Positions 54,580 to 60,212 of a stretch of 64,000 nucleotides of DNA are shown one piece after another. The stretch spans positions 31,191,583-31,255,582 of the forward strand of contig OZ025240.1 in assembly GCA_964019155.1 (NCBI GenBank). The letters run 5' to 3'. Each line of letters begins with the position of its first letter. Within the stretch, counting starts at the first letter, position 1. The DNA comes from Osedax fenrisi. Taxonomy: Eukaryota; Annelida; Polychaeta; Sabellida; Siboglinidae. The notes under the pieces are model-generated. The model was not told the origin of the DNA, did no database searches, and saw only the letters and a list, made by a program, of their open reading frames with translations. Position numbers and translations under genes: made by a program.

Positions 54580-54792
54580 TTATATTACATATAATTTGTA
54601 TATATATATCCTTATTATTATATTCAAATTATATATAATTTGAATATAATGTATATAATAACCTCTGAGAATTTGCCCTCCGTCGAGCCGAGGATTGTGG
54701 CGGTGTTCTCGATGTTAAAACTGGCGGTTCTTTTCAAACCGAAGCGCAGTTTATCGCGAAATCTCGTGGATAAGCATGGAGACGTCGGAGTA
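16927..54792 (-). CDS. RAPGEF1: RAPGEF1 (C3G), Crk-binding Rap1 guanine-nucleotide exchange factor, 19 exons
   Basis: Exons in transcript order: 54792-54663, 35813-35641, 35037-34887, 31268-31108, 30891-30742, 29946-29469, 28504-28234, 27020-26842, 25737-25611, 24687-24509, 23196-23121, 22287-22113, 20591-20400, 19572-19426, 19116-19005, 18545-18444, 18112-18015, 17664-17533, 17056-16927 (TAG). Every junction keeps phase. The joined product is about 1,053 residues, close to vertebrate C3G (about 1,080). C3G is recruited by Crk adaptors and loads GTP on Rap1 in integrin, cadherin and growth-factor signalling. Order of parts: N-terminal helical domain, low-complexity Pro/Ser-rich middle, REM domain, CDC25-type catalytic domain. 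The start codon is missing: the first visible exon begins inside a codon and has no Met, so at least one more coding exon lies upstream. An 18.8-kb intron separates the first two visible exons; it holds most of the mobile DNA of the window. The exon 54792-54663 is the least certain member. Confidence 0.93.
18114..18165. repeat. (AGT)n/(ACT)n microsatellite that forms a RAPGEF1 3' splice site
   Basis: On the minus strand a (CTA)n run, interrupted once, leads directly into the acceptor CTACTAG before exon 18112-18015. The repeat supplies the pyrimidine tract and offers several alternative AGs in steps of three. Confidence 0.75.
19888..20146 (-). mobile_element. tRNA-derived SINE, family A, copy 1
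   Basis: On the minus strand it begins AACTGCCTATGTGGCTCAGT and continues with box-A- and box-B-like segments (TGGCTCAGTAGACTAAGG; GGTTCAAGCCC), then a body with CATGGATGCCTTAACATGA and TTGGTTATAAGTGAAAACTT. Same family as 21576, 30101, 39828 and 42335. Lies in a RAPGEF1 intron. Confidence 0.8.
20400..24687 (-). CDS. RAPGEF1: RAPGEF1 REM (RasGEF N-terminal) domain exons
   Basis: Exon 24687-24509 is an acidic linker (SLEESDEAAKNYITDNETL). Exon 23196-23121 gives IKGGTVDALIAHATTVGK, the start of the REM domain. Exon 22287-22113 gives FQEVFLATYRTFISPRQLL and RRLSRNAFSFIMRMVDEV. Exon 20591-20400 gives KTLMDLVFQLLCNGEL and RILRNKVTEKNEQRKL. These match the REM domain that props the catalytic helical hairpin in Ras-family GEFs. 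The acceptor of exon 24687-24509 was chosen to keep phase (other AG positions give stops or a wrong phase). Confidence 0.9.
21576..21864 (-). mobile_element. tRNA-derived SINE, family A, copy 2
   Basis: Same head (AACTGGCAGTGTGGCTCATT) and body order as copy 1, with GATTCAATCCC at the box B position. More diverged. Lies in a RAPGEF1 intron. Confidence 0.75.
21960..22108. repeat. Degenerate short repeat based on AGGTTACAAG
   Basis: About a dozen drifting copies of a 9-11-bp unit next to RAPGEF1 exon 22287-22113, on its intron side. Confidence 0.5.
22686..22727. repeat. Perfect 18-bp stem, 6-nt loop hairpin
   Basis: CATGGCCTCCTTTAGCTT is followed by CAGCTA and its exact reverse complement, inside A+T-rich intron. 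Its GC content stands out from its surroundings. No element ends recognised. Confidence 0.8.
23344..23612 (-). mobile_element. tRNA-derived SINE, family B, copy 1
   Basis: On the minus strand: GTCTGGAGTCAATGGCTCAG, box B GGTCCCGGATTCGACTTC, then CTTGTGTTTATCAAGAATTT, a GTTTTGTATTGTCCGGGGCT region and a TGATTCAATAAATAAATATT end. The same body order appears at 44186-44493 and 50509-50795. Confidence 0.8.
24232..24276. repeat. Heptanucleotide (ATAGCAT)n
   Basis: About six tandem copies in a RAPGEF1 intron. Confidence 0.85.
25611..31268 (-). CDS. RAPGEF1: RAPGEF1 proline-rich, Crk-binding and linker exons
   Basis: Exon 30891-30742 gives VPLTPREKDLIELTTS and PPPKPPLPDLPIRG. Exon 29946-29469 gives PLSVEQLSLRDKL and then SPPKLPEKKR, which fits the Crk SH3 ligand consensus PxLPxK, followed by a serine run and PPPPTTAPIPTVAPP. 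Exon 28504-28234 has a Gly run next to EEEED. Exon 27020-26842 gives TVEAYMQMLGGHYSS, the counterpart of the C3G AYMQLLEDYSE segment. Exon 25737-25611 is serine-rich. Only one clear PxLPxK site is visible, where vertebrate C3G has several. Homopolymer runs encoded by AGC/GAG-type codons suggest repeat expansion within coding DNA. Confidence 0.85.
27841..28040 (+). repeat. Dispersed 190-bp repeat ending in (TATC)n, copy 2
   Basis: Opposite orientation to the copy at 6186-6380, with the same order of segments and the AATTCAATAAAC end before (TATC)n. Lies in a RAPGEF1 intron. Confidence 0.6.
30101..30265 (-). mobile_element. tRNA-derived SINE, family A, copy 3, internally deleted
   Basis: Both ends of the family are present (GATGGAATCCTTTCCACCCC at one side, AACTGCACGAATGGCTCAGT on the minus strand at the other), but part of the body and head is missing. 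Confidence 0.65.
30439..30512. repeat. Long (TA)n microsatellite
   Basis: Nearly pure TA run. Comparable runs are at about 9702-9731, 20311-20339, 26229-26264, 27349-27376, 27564-27622, 39310-39350, 40230-40279, 40333-40400, 41826-41860, 46158-46204, 46989-47043, 47922-47967, 54537-54573 and 57937-57966. (TA)n is the dominant simple repeat of the window. Confidence 0.95.
30663..30735. repeat. (ATT)n microsatellite touching a RAPGEF1 donor
   Basis: On the minus strand the donor of exon 30891-30742 reads GTCAGT and continues straight into (AAT)n. Confidence 0.9.
30905..31055. repeat. (AAGT)n/(AAAT)n tetranucleotide tract
   Basis: Imperfect run of AAGT and AAAT units between RAPGEF1 exons 31268-31108 and 30891-30742. 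Confidence 0.8.
31310..32357. repeat. Minisatellite, 12-bp unit, about 87 copies
   Basis: Two interchanging 12-bp units, GGGTGTAATATT and GGGTGTAATAGT, with a GGGTATAATATT variant. It ends about 40 bp before the acceptor of RAPGEF1 exon 31268-31108 on the intron side. Units divisible by three keep long frames open on both strands (repeats of LGVIVGVI, TPNITPTI or YYTQYYTH); these are artefacts. Higher-order repeats of several units can be seen. Confidence 0.95.
32770..33840 (+). mobile_element. Truncated L2/CR1-like LINE, reverse transcriptase C-terminal part
   Basis: Decayed frames give VRQGYFLGPLLFSIYIYST (RT motif B region), YHIYAADIQLYF (catalytic YADD with D changed to A), then IYRIDYCSSLLYNLH and SYIIPSIWNVQPP, the usual order at the end of an L2/CR1 ORF2. 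Stops and shifts are many. Inserted in the RAPGEF1 intron between exons 35037-34887 and 31268-31108. Confidence 0.75.
34386..34491. repeat. (TG)n microsatellite
   Basis: Starts with (GTGTAT)n and turns into pure (TG)n, flanked by (TA)n. A (GTAT)n run follows at about 34694-34740. Confidence 0.95.
34887..35813 (-). CDS. RAPGEF1: RAPGEF1 N-terminal regulatory helical domain exons
   Basis: Exon 35813-35641 gives EKKERVVTSLTFVKDAV and LPGAVSVVLESIMELNQILD. Exon 35037-34887 gives HGLARLVRWVDHVSLAIEG and ends QSVIK. With exon 31268-31108 (GVDELVSTALEKIEVAK) these match the order of the N-terminal helical region of C3G (EKEKEVVSALRYF..., NLIRWSDQVMLEG, VKELVRLTIEK). In vertebrate C3G this part mediates cadherin interaction and autoinhibition. 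The exon 54792-54663 (TRFRDKLRFGLKRTASF) would precede it; it is basic and resembles the C3G N-terminus only loosely. Confidence 0.85.
35859..35888. repeat. Hairpin next to a RAPGEF1 exon
   Basis: CGCTCGGTGTACC and GGTACACACCGAGCG pair around CAT-like centre with a 2-nt bulge. It lies 45 bp upstream of the acceptor of exon 35813-35641. GGTACC-rich inverted repeats follow to about 35912. Confidence 0.7.
36395..36560. promoter_or_regulatory. GC-rich islet in the large RAPGEF1 intron
   Basis: Contains ACCGGCCGCC, the palindromic CTACAGGGGGCGCCGCCTGT AG block at 36430-36450 and GGACACGTGGAC (E-box CACGTG). It contrasts with the A+T-rich surroundings. It could be an intronic enhancer or an alternative promoter; no transcript evidence is available. 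Confidence 0.3.
38085..38335. promoter_or_regulatory. Cluster of CACGTG E-boxes and inverted repeats
   Basis: CACGTG appears in ACCACGTGGT, in TCACGTGA and in GTCACGTGGC within 100 bp, beside GCATCGTGCGTA repeats and an ACTGTACAGT palindrome. Perfect CACGTG palindromes are expected rarely in DNA this A+T-rich. Function not shown. Confidence 0.3.
39828..39995 (-). mobile_element. tRNA-derived SINE, family A, copy 4, head missing
   Basis: Starts on the plus strand with GGTGGAATCCTTTCATCCCA and keeps GGTAAGGCATCCATTG and the following body, but loses the tRNA-like head after about 39995. Confidence 0.65.
41095..41790. repeat. Region with TTCGAA-type iterated motifs, possible decayed DNA element
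   Basis: At 41640-41790 AAGTTCGAA-like motifs occur about ten times in both orientations. A related stretch, TTTTGATATTTGTTCGAACT, lies at about 41110-41130 in inverted order. Between them are two half-palindromic TAACCGA/GATACTGA stretches at 41470-41570. Ends and duplication are not clear. Confidence 0.4.
42335..42599 (-). mobile_element. tRNA-derived SINE, family A, copy 5, best preserved
   Basis: On the minus strand: AACTGCCTGTGTGGCTCAGT, CGGCTAAGGCGTCAGTCACA, box-B-like CGCGAGTTAGAGC, then CTCTCGTTAAAACCATGGAT, AACATGCGAGCGGCTTCGAA and the CTGGATGGGATGAAAGGACT end followed by a (CAATAA)-rich tail. It shows the full length of the family at about 260 bp. Confidence 0.85.
42814..43039. repeat. 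226-bp spacer-free palindrome, one mismatch
   Basis: The two 113-bp arms meet at TGTACATGTATACATGTACA (centre between 42926 and 42927). The only mismatch I find is 42871 (A) against 42982 (C). Each arm contains smaller palindromes such as TAGAGGTATACCTCTA, and GGTTAACC. Upstream (42721-42795) lie further GTACAATG/CATTGTAC inverted repeats, and downstream two repeats of TATGGTTAACCTATATAT. In the large RAPGEF1 intron. Confidence 0.95.
43665..43762. repeat. Inverted repeat, arms about 28 bp, loop about 41 bp
   Basis: The left arm TAATCCTATTAGAGTTTATC pairs with the right arm GATAAACACTAATAGGATTA apart from one base, each bordered by TA runs. It looks like a small terminal-inverted-repeat unit or a foldback element. 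Confidence 0.75.
43914..43998. repeat. Tandem/palindromic TGTACAGTGTACAT repeat
   Basis: Several copies of GTACAGTGTACATT in a row, each nearly self-complementary. Same style as the insert at 55826-55880 and the motif at 38185-38215. Confidence 0.8.
44060..46085 (-). mobile_element. RTE-like LINE, decayed, split by a SINE
   Basis: Minus-strand frames give, in order, YETLKIHTKMPARSTSIIED with EEHSILNRW, then GVRQGSLLSPVLFNLYMKRL (RT motif B), RFTDEIDLS in place of RYADDI, IMIVGSHDEMQTLTNTL, FKYVGATITKDGSSDSEIKI, then SWILDYKCLQQKIQGFENKS and YRKLLGIS. This order is typical of the RT C-terminus of RTE/Proto2-type LINEs without a long 3' region. A family B SINE (44186-44493) sits cleanly between RFKLTYNMYRSLV and ILTYGYESWIL. 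The catalytic D residues are altered, so it is dead. Confidence 0.8.
44186..44493 (-). mobile_element. tRNA-derived SINE, family B, copy 2, nested in the RTE-like LINE
   Basis: On the minus strand TCTGGGATCTATGGCTCAGT starts it and GGTCCCGGATTCGACTCCAT holds box B, with a 15-bp internal duplication of GGAGTCGAATCC (44404-44428). The remainder follows the family, with GTCCGGGGCCCCTCACAGTT and the ATTTCAATAAATAAATATTA end. Confidence 0.8.
46625..46880. promoter_or_regulatory. Intronic cluster of CACGTG, TGACGTCA and TGAATGA motifs
   Basis: Contains ACCACGTGGT, GTCACGTGAC, ATGACGTCAC (a cAMP-response-type palindrome at about 46847) and TGAGTCA, with many ATGAATGA repeats. A candidate enhancer of RAPGEF1; the motifs alone do not prove it. 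Confidence 0.3.
47228..47542 (+). other. Open frame of doubtful status, (CAC/CTA)n in its first half
   Basis: 104 codons, with a trinucleotide repeat giving His/Thr runs, then about 50 residues (TGRCIQTFLGNSHPDKYITL and onwards) of ordinary composition. I recognise no family. It may be chance, or a decayed exon of a nested gene. Confidence 0.2.
49145..49200. repeat. (AAC)n microsatellite
   Basis: About fifteen AAC/AAT units. (ACT)n runs follow at 49330-49350, 49556-49583 and 49617-49635. Confidence 0.9.
49690..50035. promoter_or_regulatory. GC-richer islet with twin AP-1 sites
   Basis: Holds a (TCC)n tract, AAAGCGCGCGCCGTGCC, two GATGACTCACT sites 13 bp apart (about 49877-49901) and three copies of a 15-bp CTATAGTCGTTCGTT repeat. 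The mixture resembles a promoter or enhancer. No exon is visible beside it. Confidence 0.3.
50509..50795 (+). mobile_element. tRNA-derived SINE, family B, copy 3
   Basis: GGGGTCTATGGCTCAGTGGG (box A region), GGGTTCGACTCCAGG (box B), then CTTGTGTTTATCAAGAACTT and TTTGTTTTGTATTGTC in the family order. The only copy of the family on the plus strand. Confidence 0.8.
51130..53430 (+). mobile_element. L2/CR1-like LINE, heavily decayed
   Basis: Frames with many stops give an endonuclease-like GDFNYHF-type end (about 51140), NIIDLF, then the RT start (IISKIMDIYQ-like, about 52280), LLDLLSAFDT (about 52480), LGCSGHHPGQLIFSVY (about 52640) and the 3' helical end. Compared with the copy at 60213-63690 it is the same family but older. 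Confidence 0.65.
53630..54006 (+). mobile_element. RTE-like LINE, 3' end fragment
   Basis: LTLKWLGHTSRHHSITKTIM, a stop, then RKRGRPKWKYIHDIKEWTKM and PDKWMW, the typical C-terminus of RTE/Proto2 RTs, ending at a (AAGT)n tail (AAAGTAAGTAAAGTAAGT at 53984-54002). 5'-truncated, as usual for LINE copies. Lies in the large RAPGEF1 intron close to exon 54792-54663. Confidence 0.75.
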
Positions 54793-54879
54793 CTGTTATA
54801 GGATGGTATGTTTATATCGGTTACTATGGTAACTATAGACTGATTACTTATAGATCGATATATTACACTTAAGTGTATA

Positions 54880-55106
54880 CCTTTAAAATGTTAACACCAA
54901 TTATTGTTAAAGTGTCCGTATTAGGCTATTGTTGATTGGATATGTCAGCAATATTTTAAATAATTAAAAAATAAAAAATACTTTTTTTGACTATTTATAT
55001 AATTATGAATATTTTATAAATTACACATTTTTTTGTAGGATTAATGGTTTCCGAGCTACAGAGAGTGTCAGTATTCGGGCACTGTCTTTATTCGGTTACT
55101 TTCCCA
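54880..55106. mobile_element. Rearranged short copy of the 58714-59605 transposon family
   Basis: The right end (GAGAGTGTCAGTATTCGGGC, then TTCGGTTACTTTCCCATA) and the TAGGATTAATGGTTTCCGAG stretch match the larger element. At its left side an inverted piece of the opposite end (AATTATTGTTAAAGTGTCCG) is present. It therefore looks like a deletion/inversion derivative. About 90 bp from RAPGEF1 exon 54792-54663. Confidence 0.65.
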
Positions 55107-55339
55107 TATTACTAGTAATTTTTATAAAGTAAGTTATATCAATTGAAATTGAAAATATTCTTTATAATTGTGATTCAAAATATAGTACTGATTCCCATGA
55201 TTTTATCTTTTTTTTAATACGTAACTTTATTATATCCATTATTAATATTTTATTAATTTTAGTTAATAAATGCATTGAATATCGTGTTTATCATGATGTA
55301 CTTAAAGTTATCATTTAAGGTTATCATTTTATATAAAAA

Positions 55340-55623
55340 AGTAAATAAAAATAATTGCACGAATTATAGGACAATATTATTAAATTTACAATTTTGAAAA
55401 TATTTTGACACCATTTTAAAAGTATCTTTCAATTTTAGTTAAAAATTGTTTAATAAATAATTCTCAATTTGGATTTCATAAATATATATCAACATGTGAT
55501 GCTTTGATACATTATATAGAGTACTTGAATATCAATCATACATTATTCATATCCACAATATAGATTGATTTAAAAAAGGCTTTCAACACTTTAAATAATT
55601 ACATTTTATTAACAAAATTATAT

Positions 55624-55672
<49 letters not shown>

Positions 55673-56430
55673 GTTTCAGAGGTATCACTTTGTCACCATT
55701 AAAAATCTTTTTGACAAGTAGATTTCAATATGTACGGTATAATAATACCAATTATAAAATACTTCCGATTAAATGTGGTGTACCAAAAGGTTCAGTTTTG
55801 GGACCATTATTATTTGTAATGCATTATCATTAATGTACACTGTGCAATGCACAGTGTACATTGTACATGTACATAATGATTTACTAAATATAACTAACAA
55901 ATGGAATTTTACTATTTTAGCTGACAACACAACTTTAACATTTAAGTGCATAATTTAAAGTATCTAGAAACTGAAATATATTCTACTATAGTTTTAATTT
56001 GTGACTGGCTTTGTGGTAATAAGCTAGTTCTTAATATTGACAAAACACAATTCATTTTATTTAATCGCACAAGAGTTAAACTTAAATTAAACATAAATTG
56101 AACATAACAATAAATAATATAGTCATAAAACTACCAATTTATTTTAAATTCCTAGGAATTTTATTGAAGAAAATCGTAATTGGAATATGCTAATTAAATA
56201 TATTAAAAATAAACTTTACTATGGACTTAGTTTACTACCCATAATTGATCCCTTTATACTTTTCGGTTAAATAGAACATTCTTCGGGTTTATACCAAAAA
56301 TAAGATGTTATCATGAGAAATTTAGTATTCGTTACAAAGGCGCATGTTTATGGAATTCTTTAAATGCAACCATATCATCTTTAACGAATTTGAATACTTT
56401 TACAATGCATATTAAAAAATATTTTTAAAT
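55340..56430 (+). mobile_element. Second LINE lineage (jockey/CR1-like RT), decayed
   Basis: Frames give NSQFGFHKYISTCDALIHYI, IDLKKAFNTLNNYILLTKL, CGVPKGSVLGPLLFV, ILADNTTLTFK (catalytic ADD read as ADN), DWLCGNKLVLNIDKTQFILF and SIRYKGACLWNSLNA. This is a full RT C-terminal half in the right order but of another lineage than the L2-like copies. A (TA)n run (55628-55669) and a palindrome (55826-55880) interrupt it. Confidence 0.75.
55826..55880. repeat. Palindromic insert inside a LINE reverse transcriptase
   Basis: AATGTACACTGTGC, AAT, GCACAGTGTACATT form a perfect hairpin (55832-55862), extended by TGTACATGTACA. It splits GPLLFV from the expected NDLLNITNKW segment, bordered by ATTATCAT/ATAATGAT. 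Confidence 0.8.
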
Positions 56431-56499
56431 AATTATATCTAGTCAATTACACCTGCCATCTTTCCTTTTTAGCTCTCTATTATTATATATTATATAATA

Positions 56500-56598
56500 T
56501 GTTGTGATAAAATATAAACAATTATATGAGAAAATACAACCATTTTGTATATATATATATAACAAATTCATATTTTCTTCTATAGCTTTTAATTGTAC

Positions 56599-56634
<36 letters not shown>

Positions 56635-57600
56635 TATACTAACCCCACATATATATGTTAACTGGGATACAATGTAATAGTAAGATACGCATCCTTATGT
56701 AATATACGTGTCTTAATGTAATCTAGATCCGATATATTATGCAAATTAGTTCTAGAACAAACACCACCACCACTGAGATTAGTAGCCTATAGGTAAGCTA
56801 GCCGATGATACAGACTCTGTATTACAGAGTGTAGTTACGATGTTAACGTGTAGATAGAGTGTAGTATTATTAGTTAACAATATCGCCATATATGGTAATG
56901 TATCCTTTTATAGAACCCGGTAGTTTAAGGGTGTTATTCAAGGAGACTAATTATATGAGTGAATAATAAAATAAATTAAATATTGTTATTTAATATACCA
57001 AAATATAAATCTATTTGGAAACTATATGTATATATATATATGTTATTAGTTTATGGTTATATAATATATTATATAATAATATACGTATTTAGGTATGTGT
57101 GTCATATATACAATAGGTTGTTTACCATATAATTATTAATATACTTTTTATAATTATAACAATGATAATATTTATCTAATGATTGATGAATTACAAAAAT
57201 ACAATAAATTTAAATATAATGTTAGATTGATCACATATAGATAACAAGATATATATTTTACATTAATATTACCGTATTGTACACAAATATCTCTATTGGA
57301 TATGGGTACATCCATAGAGAACGAATTGAACCACTTCGTTCTCTATGGATACATCTATAATTTTAATATGTTTACTATTTTAAAATGTACGAAAAATAAT
57401 TGTCTTATATATAAATATATGTATAGAAAGTTTACCAGGAAAGGGAAATGTATTTGATTCCAATACGTTTGGGACAGGATAACATAATATTATATTCTAG
57501 CTTATCGAAGCTAGGATACTAATGAGTATGTCAAGCACGACTATGTTATAGTATACTATCATTATAATGTTGTATGCATTAAGGGTAAGAGTGGTGAGTC
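56500..57600. other. Gene-free stretch
   Basis: A+T-rich with (TA)n at 56606-56631. One clear hairpin at 57310-57350 (16-bp perfect stem ATCCATAGAGAACGAA, 9-nt loop). No exon recognised. Confidence 0.5.
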
Positions 57601-57800
57601 AACAGAGATGTTTAGTAGGACTACGTCCGTGTAGTAACCTCGGCGATAGCTACACCGAAGAAGAGTGTGGAGATCGGTGAGGGTAACGAAGAGACAACTA
57701 TTTCACAAACGTATACTGATTAGAAATGATTATTTCATGTTTAATAATCGAGGCGGCAGTACTGGAGTTCAGGAAATGTGACGTCACAGATCGTTGGGCA
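57600..57800 (-). promoter_or_regulatory. Candidate RAPGEF1 promoter or 5' exon region
   Basis: A GC-richer block 2.8 kb upstream of the first visible coding exon. It contains a perfect TGACGTCA at 57779-57786 and, on the minus strand, an ATCGCCGAG followed by GTTACT donor at 57639, of the donor type used elsewhere in this gene. There is no ATG in a useful frame, so any exon here would be untranslated. A plus-strand donor (ATCGGTGAGG at about 57681) is an alternative reading. Confidence 0.3.
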
Positions 57801-57918
57801 TGGACAATCGGAGTCACGTTTGAAAATACTATATATATATATATAGTGAGTATAATATACATAGATATAATATACATATAATATAAGTTTTACTAGTTAA
57901 ATATATAAAATATATAAT

Positions 57919-57970
<52 letters not shown>

Positions 57971-58328
57971 AAAGAAGGGAATATACTCTAAAGTAATGCA
58001 TACAATTATATGTATCACTTATTAAGAAATAATCACGATTTTAGTTATTGCTATCTTAGTATTGTTGACCTTATATCGACTGTATTATCGACCACACGAG
58101 TCATGCCGATATTATATAGTTCTCAATAATATTATATATATACATGTATGTGTGTGTGTTTGTGTATGTGTATGTTTGGTAAACTAAATTATAATGCTAC
58201 TAATACATTCATATTTTTTATTTTTAAGTCCTCATAATTAGATTAATATATCAAATATTTATTTGTAAATCGAATCAAAAATATGAAATTAACCTATAAT
58301 TATGTATATATAATTATCATATGTAATA

Positions 58329-58361
<33 letters not shown>

Positions 58362-58384
58362 AATTGTGCTAATGATATTAAAGA

Positions 58385-60190
58385 ATGATTTATTTCTAAT
58401 AATATTCTCCTTAATACCAGGAAAACTACATTGTTGAATCTTTCTCCATCACAAACTTACTTCCCTCCTTTTCTTATTGATAACATTGCAATATCTCCTT
58501 CTTCTATTGCATTCAACTTAGGTGTACTTTTTGATTGTACTATTTCCTTCATTCCTCATATTACTGATATTACTAAATCTGAAAATTATAATCTATTTAG
58601 AATTAGAAAAATACGAAAATCAAGTAGGTGTAAAATCAACCTACTGTATCTCTTAATAAAAAATATATATTTATAAATCTTACCTACTGTATCTCATCAA
58701 TCCTTACAATATAGGGTAAAGTAACCTAATACGGACACTTTAACAATAAATGGTCTTAACATTTTATGACTAAAAATACATACCTATTAATATTATATTA
58801 TTATTGTGATTTTAAAATTGTATTTAATCTTTTAATTCCATAGAAAAACGAGAGTGTCCGTATTCGGTACCCATGTGCGAATACGGACACCCTGTGTTAT
58901 AATACGGACACCCCATATACCACTAGATAAACTATATATTATTGATGAATCAATCAGACAAATTACAATTACATTATTTGTAATTAATGTTATGAACAAT
59001 TTATTCTAATTTAATTAGTTAATAATTTATTTATTATTATTTTTTAATTAATAAAACAATTTAAGTATCTAAATAATAATTTTGTTAGATTTAACTTTAT
59101 TGGTGGTATTAATATTATAACGTAATATAACGTACGCGATTTTTATGAAAATCAGGATAGTTCATACGATGCGCGCTGATTGGTTATAGGGTGCCCGTAT
59201 TAAAATATCTAGAGTGTCTGTATTGGGGACTTATATGACCTCTAGATATATGCTTATAATTCAATAAATATTTGATAACAAATATAGAAATTATATATAT
59301 AATTTTTAGAATGCTTTATATTTTAATAATATAGTGTTATATTTTATATTGATTGATACATTTGTATATTCTAGAGAAGATTTAAGTTTTATTTTTTTTT
59401 CATAAATTTAAAAACGTAATAAAAAAATCAGTTTATTGGATATAAAAGCAATATTTTGAATAATTAAATAATAAAAATACTTTTTTAGATTATTTATATG
59501 ATTATGAATATTTTATTAATTACACATTTTTGTGTAGGATTTATGGTTTCTGAGATACCGAGAGTGTCCGTATTCGGGCACTGTCCGTATTCGGTTACCT
59601 TCCCCTATAACCTACGTATTCGAGATCATTCCTCTACATACTCATACCGACACTTACCTCCATGGTTCCCATTTAACAAACGCTCTACTTATATCATACT
59701 ATCTATTAATAATTGAATAATTATTCATACCTCAATATACTCTTCGAATTTTTACTTCGCATTTCTGCTTATCTAGTACAAAGATCTTCCCTTCTATCTC
59801 TTAGAAACCATGCACCTCATATTCTATCTTGCATTCATATCCTATCCCTATTCTCCGTCCCTCAACAATGAATACTCGGGCACTGAGTTATATTGGTCCA
59901 AAACTATGGAATTCACTCCCACCCTATATTAGATCCATAAAATGGCATAAAATATTCATGAAATAATAACAACAATTGATATCAGGTGGCAACCTGTAAT
60001 ACTAATATTGTTTCTCATTATTATTTTATTTATTAATTTCCGTACGGTTTATTCTATTTTATTTTATTATTATTTATGGTATTTATTGTTTTACATACTT
60101 TTATTATTTGTATTCTATATATACACTTTTGAGAAATCATTTATGATTTATTTAAGTGTTTAAATAAACTTTCAATCAATTTCAATCAAT
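58385..60190 (+). mobile_element. L2/CR1-like LINE 3' part, split by a DNA transposon
   Basis: Left part: TTLLNLSPSQTYFPPFLIDN, then SIAFNLGVLFDCTISFIPHI, the end of the RT. Right part from 59606: 3' region with the PRLWNSLP-like ALSYIGPKLWNSLPPYIRSI order (about 59880-59940, one frame break) and a tail with repeated TTTCAATCAA at 60165-60188. The element at 58714-59605 separates them. Confidence 0.75.
58714..59605. mobile_element. Tc1/mariner- or pogo-like non-autonomous transposon, 892 bp
   Basis: Terminal inverted repeats of about 25 bp: left GGGTAAAGTAACCTAATACG, right read inwards GGGGAAGGTAACCGAATACG. Both ends are bordered by TA (TSD TA). CCGAATACGGACA-type motifs recur inside (58855, 58875, 58900, 59210, 59570). 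No transposase frame remains. It has landed in a LINE copy. Confidence 0.75.
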
Positions 60191-60212
60191 ATATATATAT
60201 GATGTTGTCACC

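Larger units (their letters stand above)
35814..54662 (-). other. RAPGEF1: Large RAPGEF1 intron (18.8 kb)
   Basis: Between the first two visible coding exons. Apart from the repeats and elements listed separately it holds (CA)n tracts at about 36631-36720, 37150-37185 and 37555-37615, and scattered GC-richer islets with CACGTG, TGACGTCA or TGACTCA sites. I recognised no RAPGEF1 exon inside it, though a small one could be missed. A large first intron rich in control sites is common in signalling genes; that reading is inference. Confidence 0.6.
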
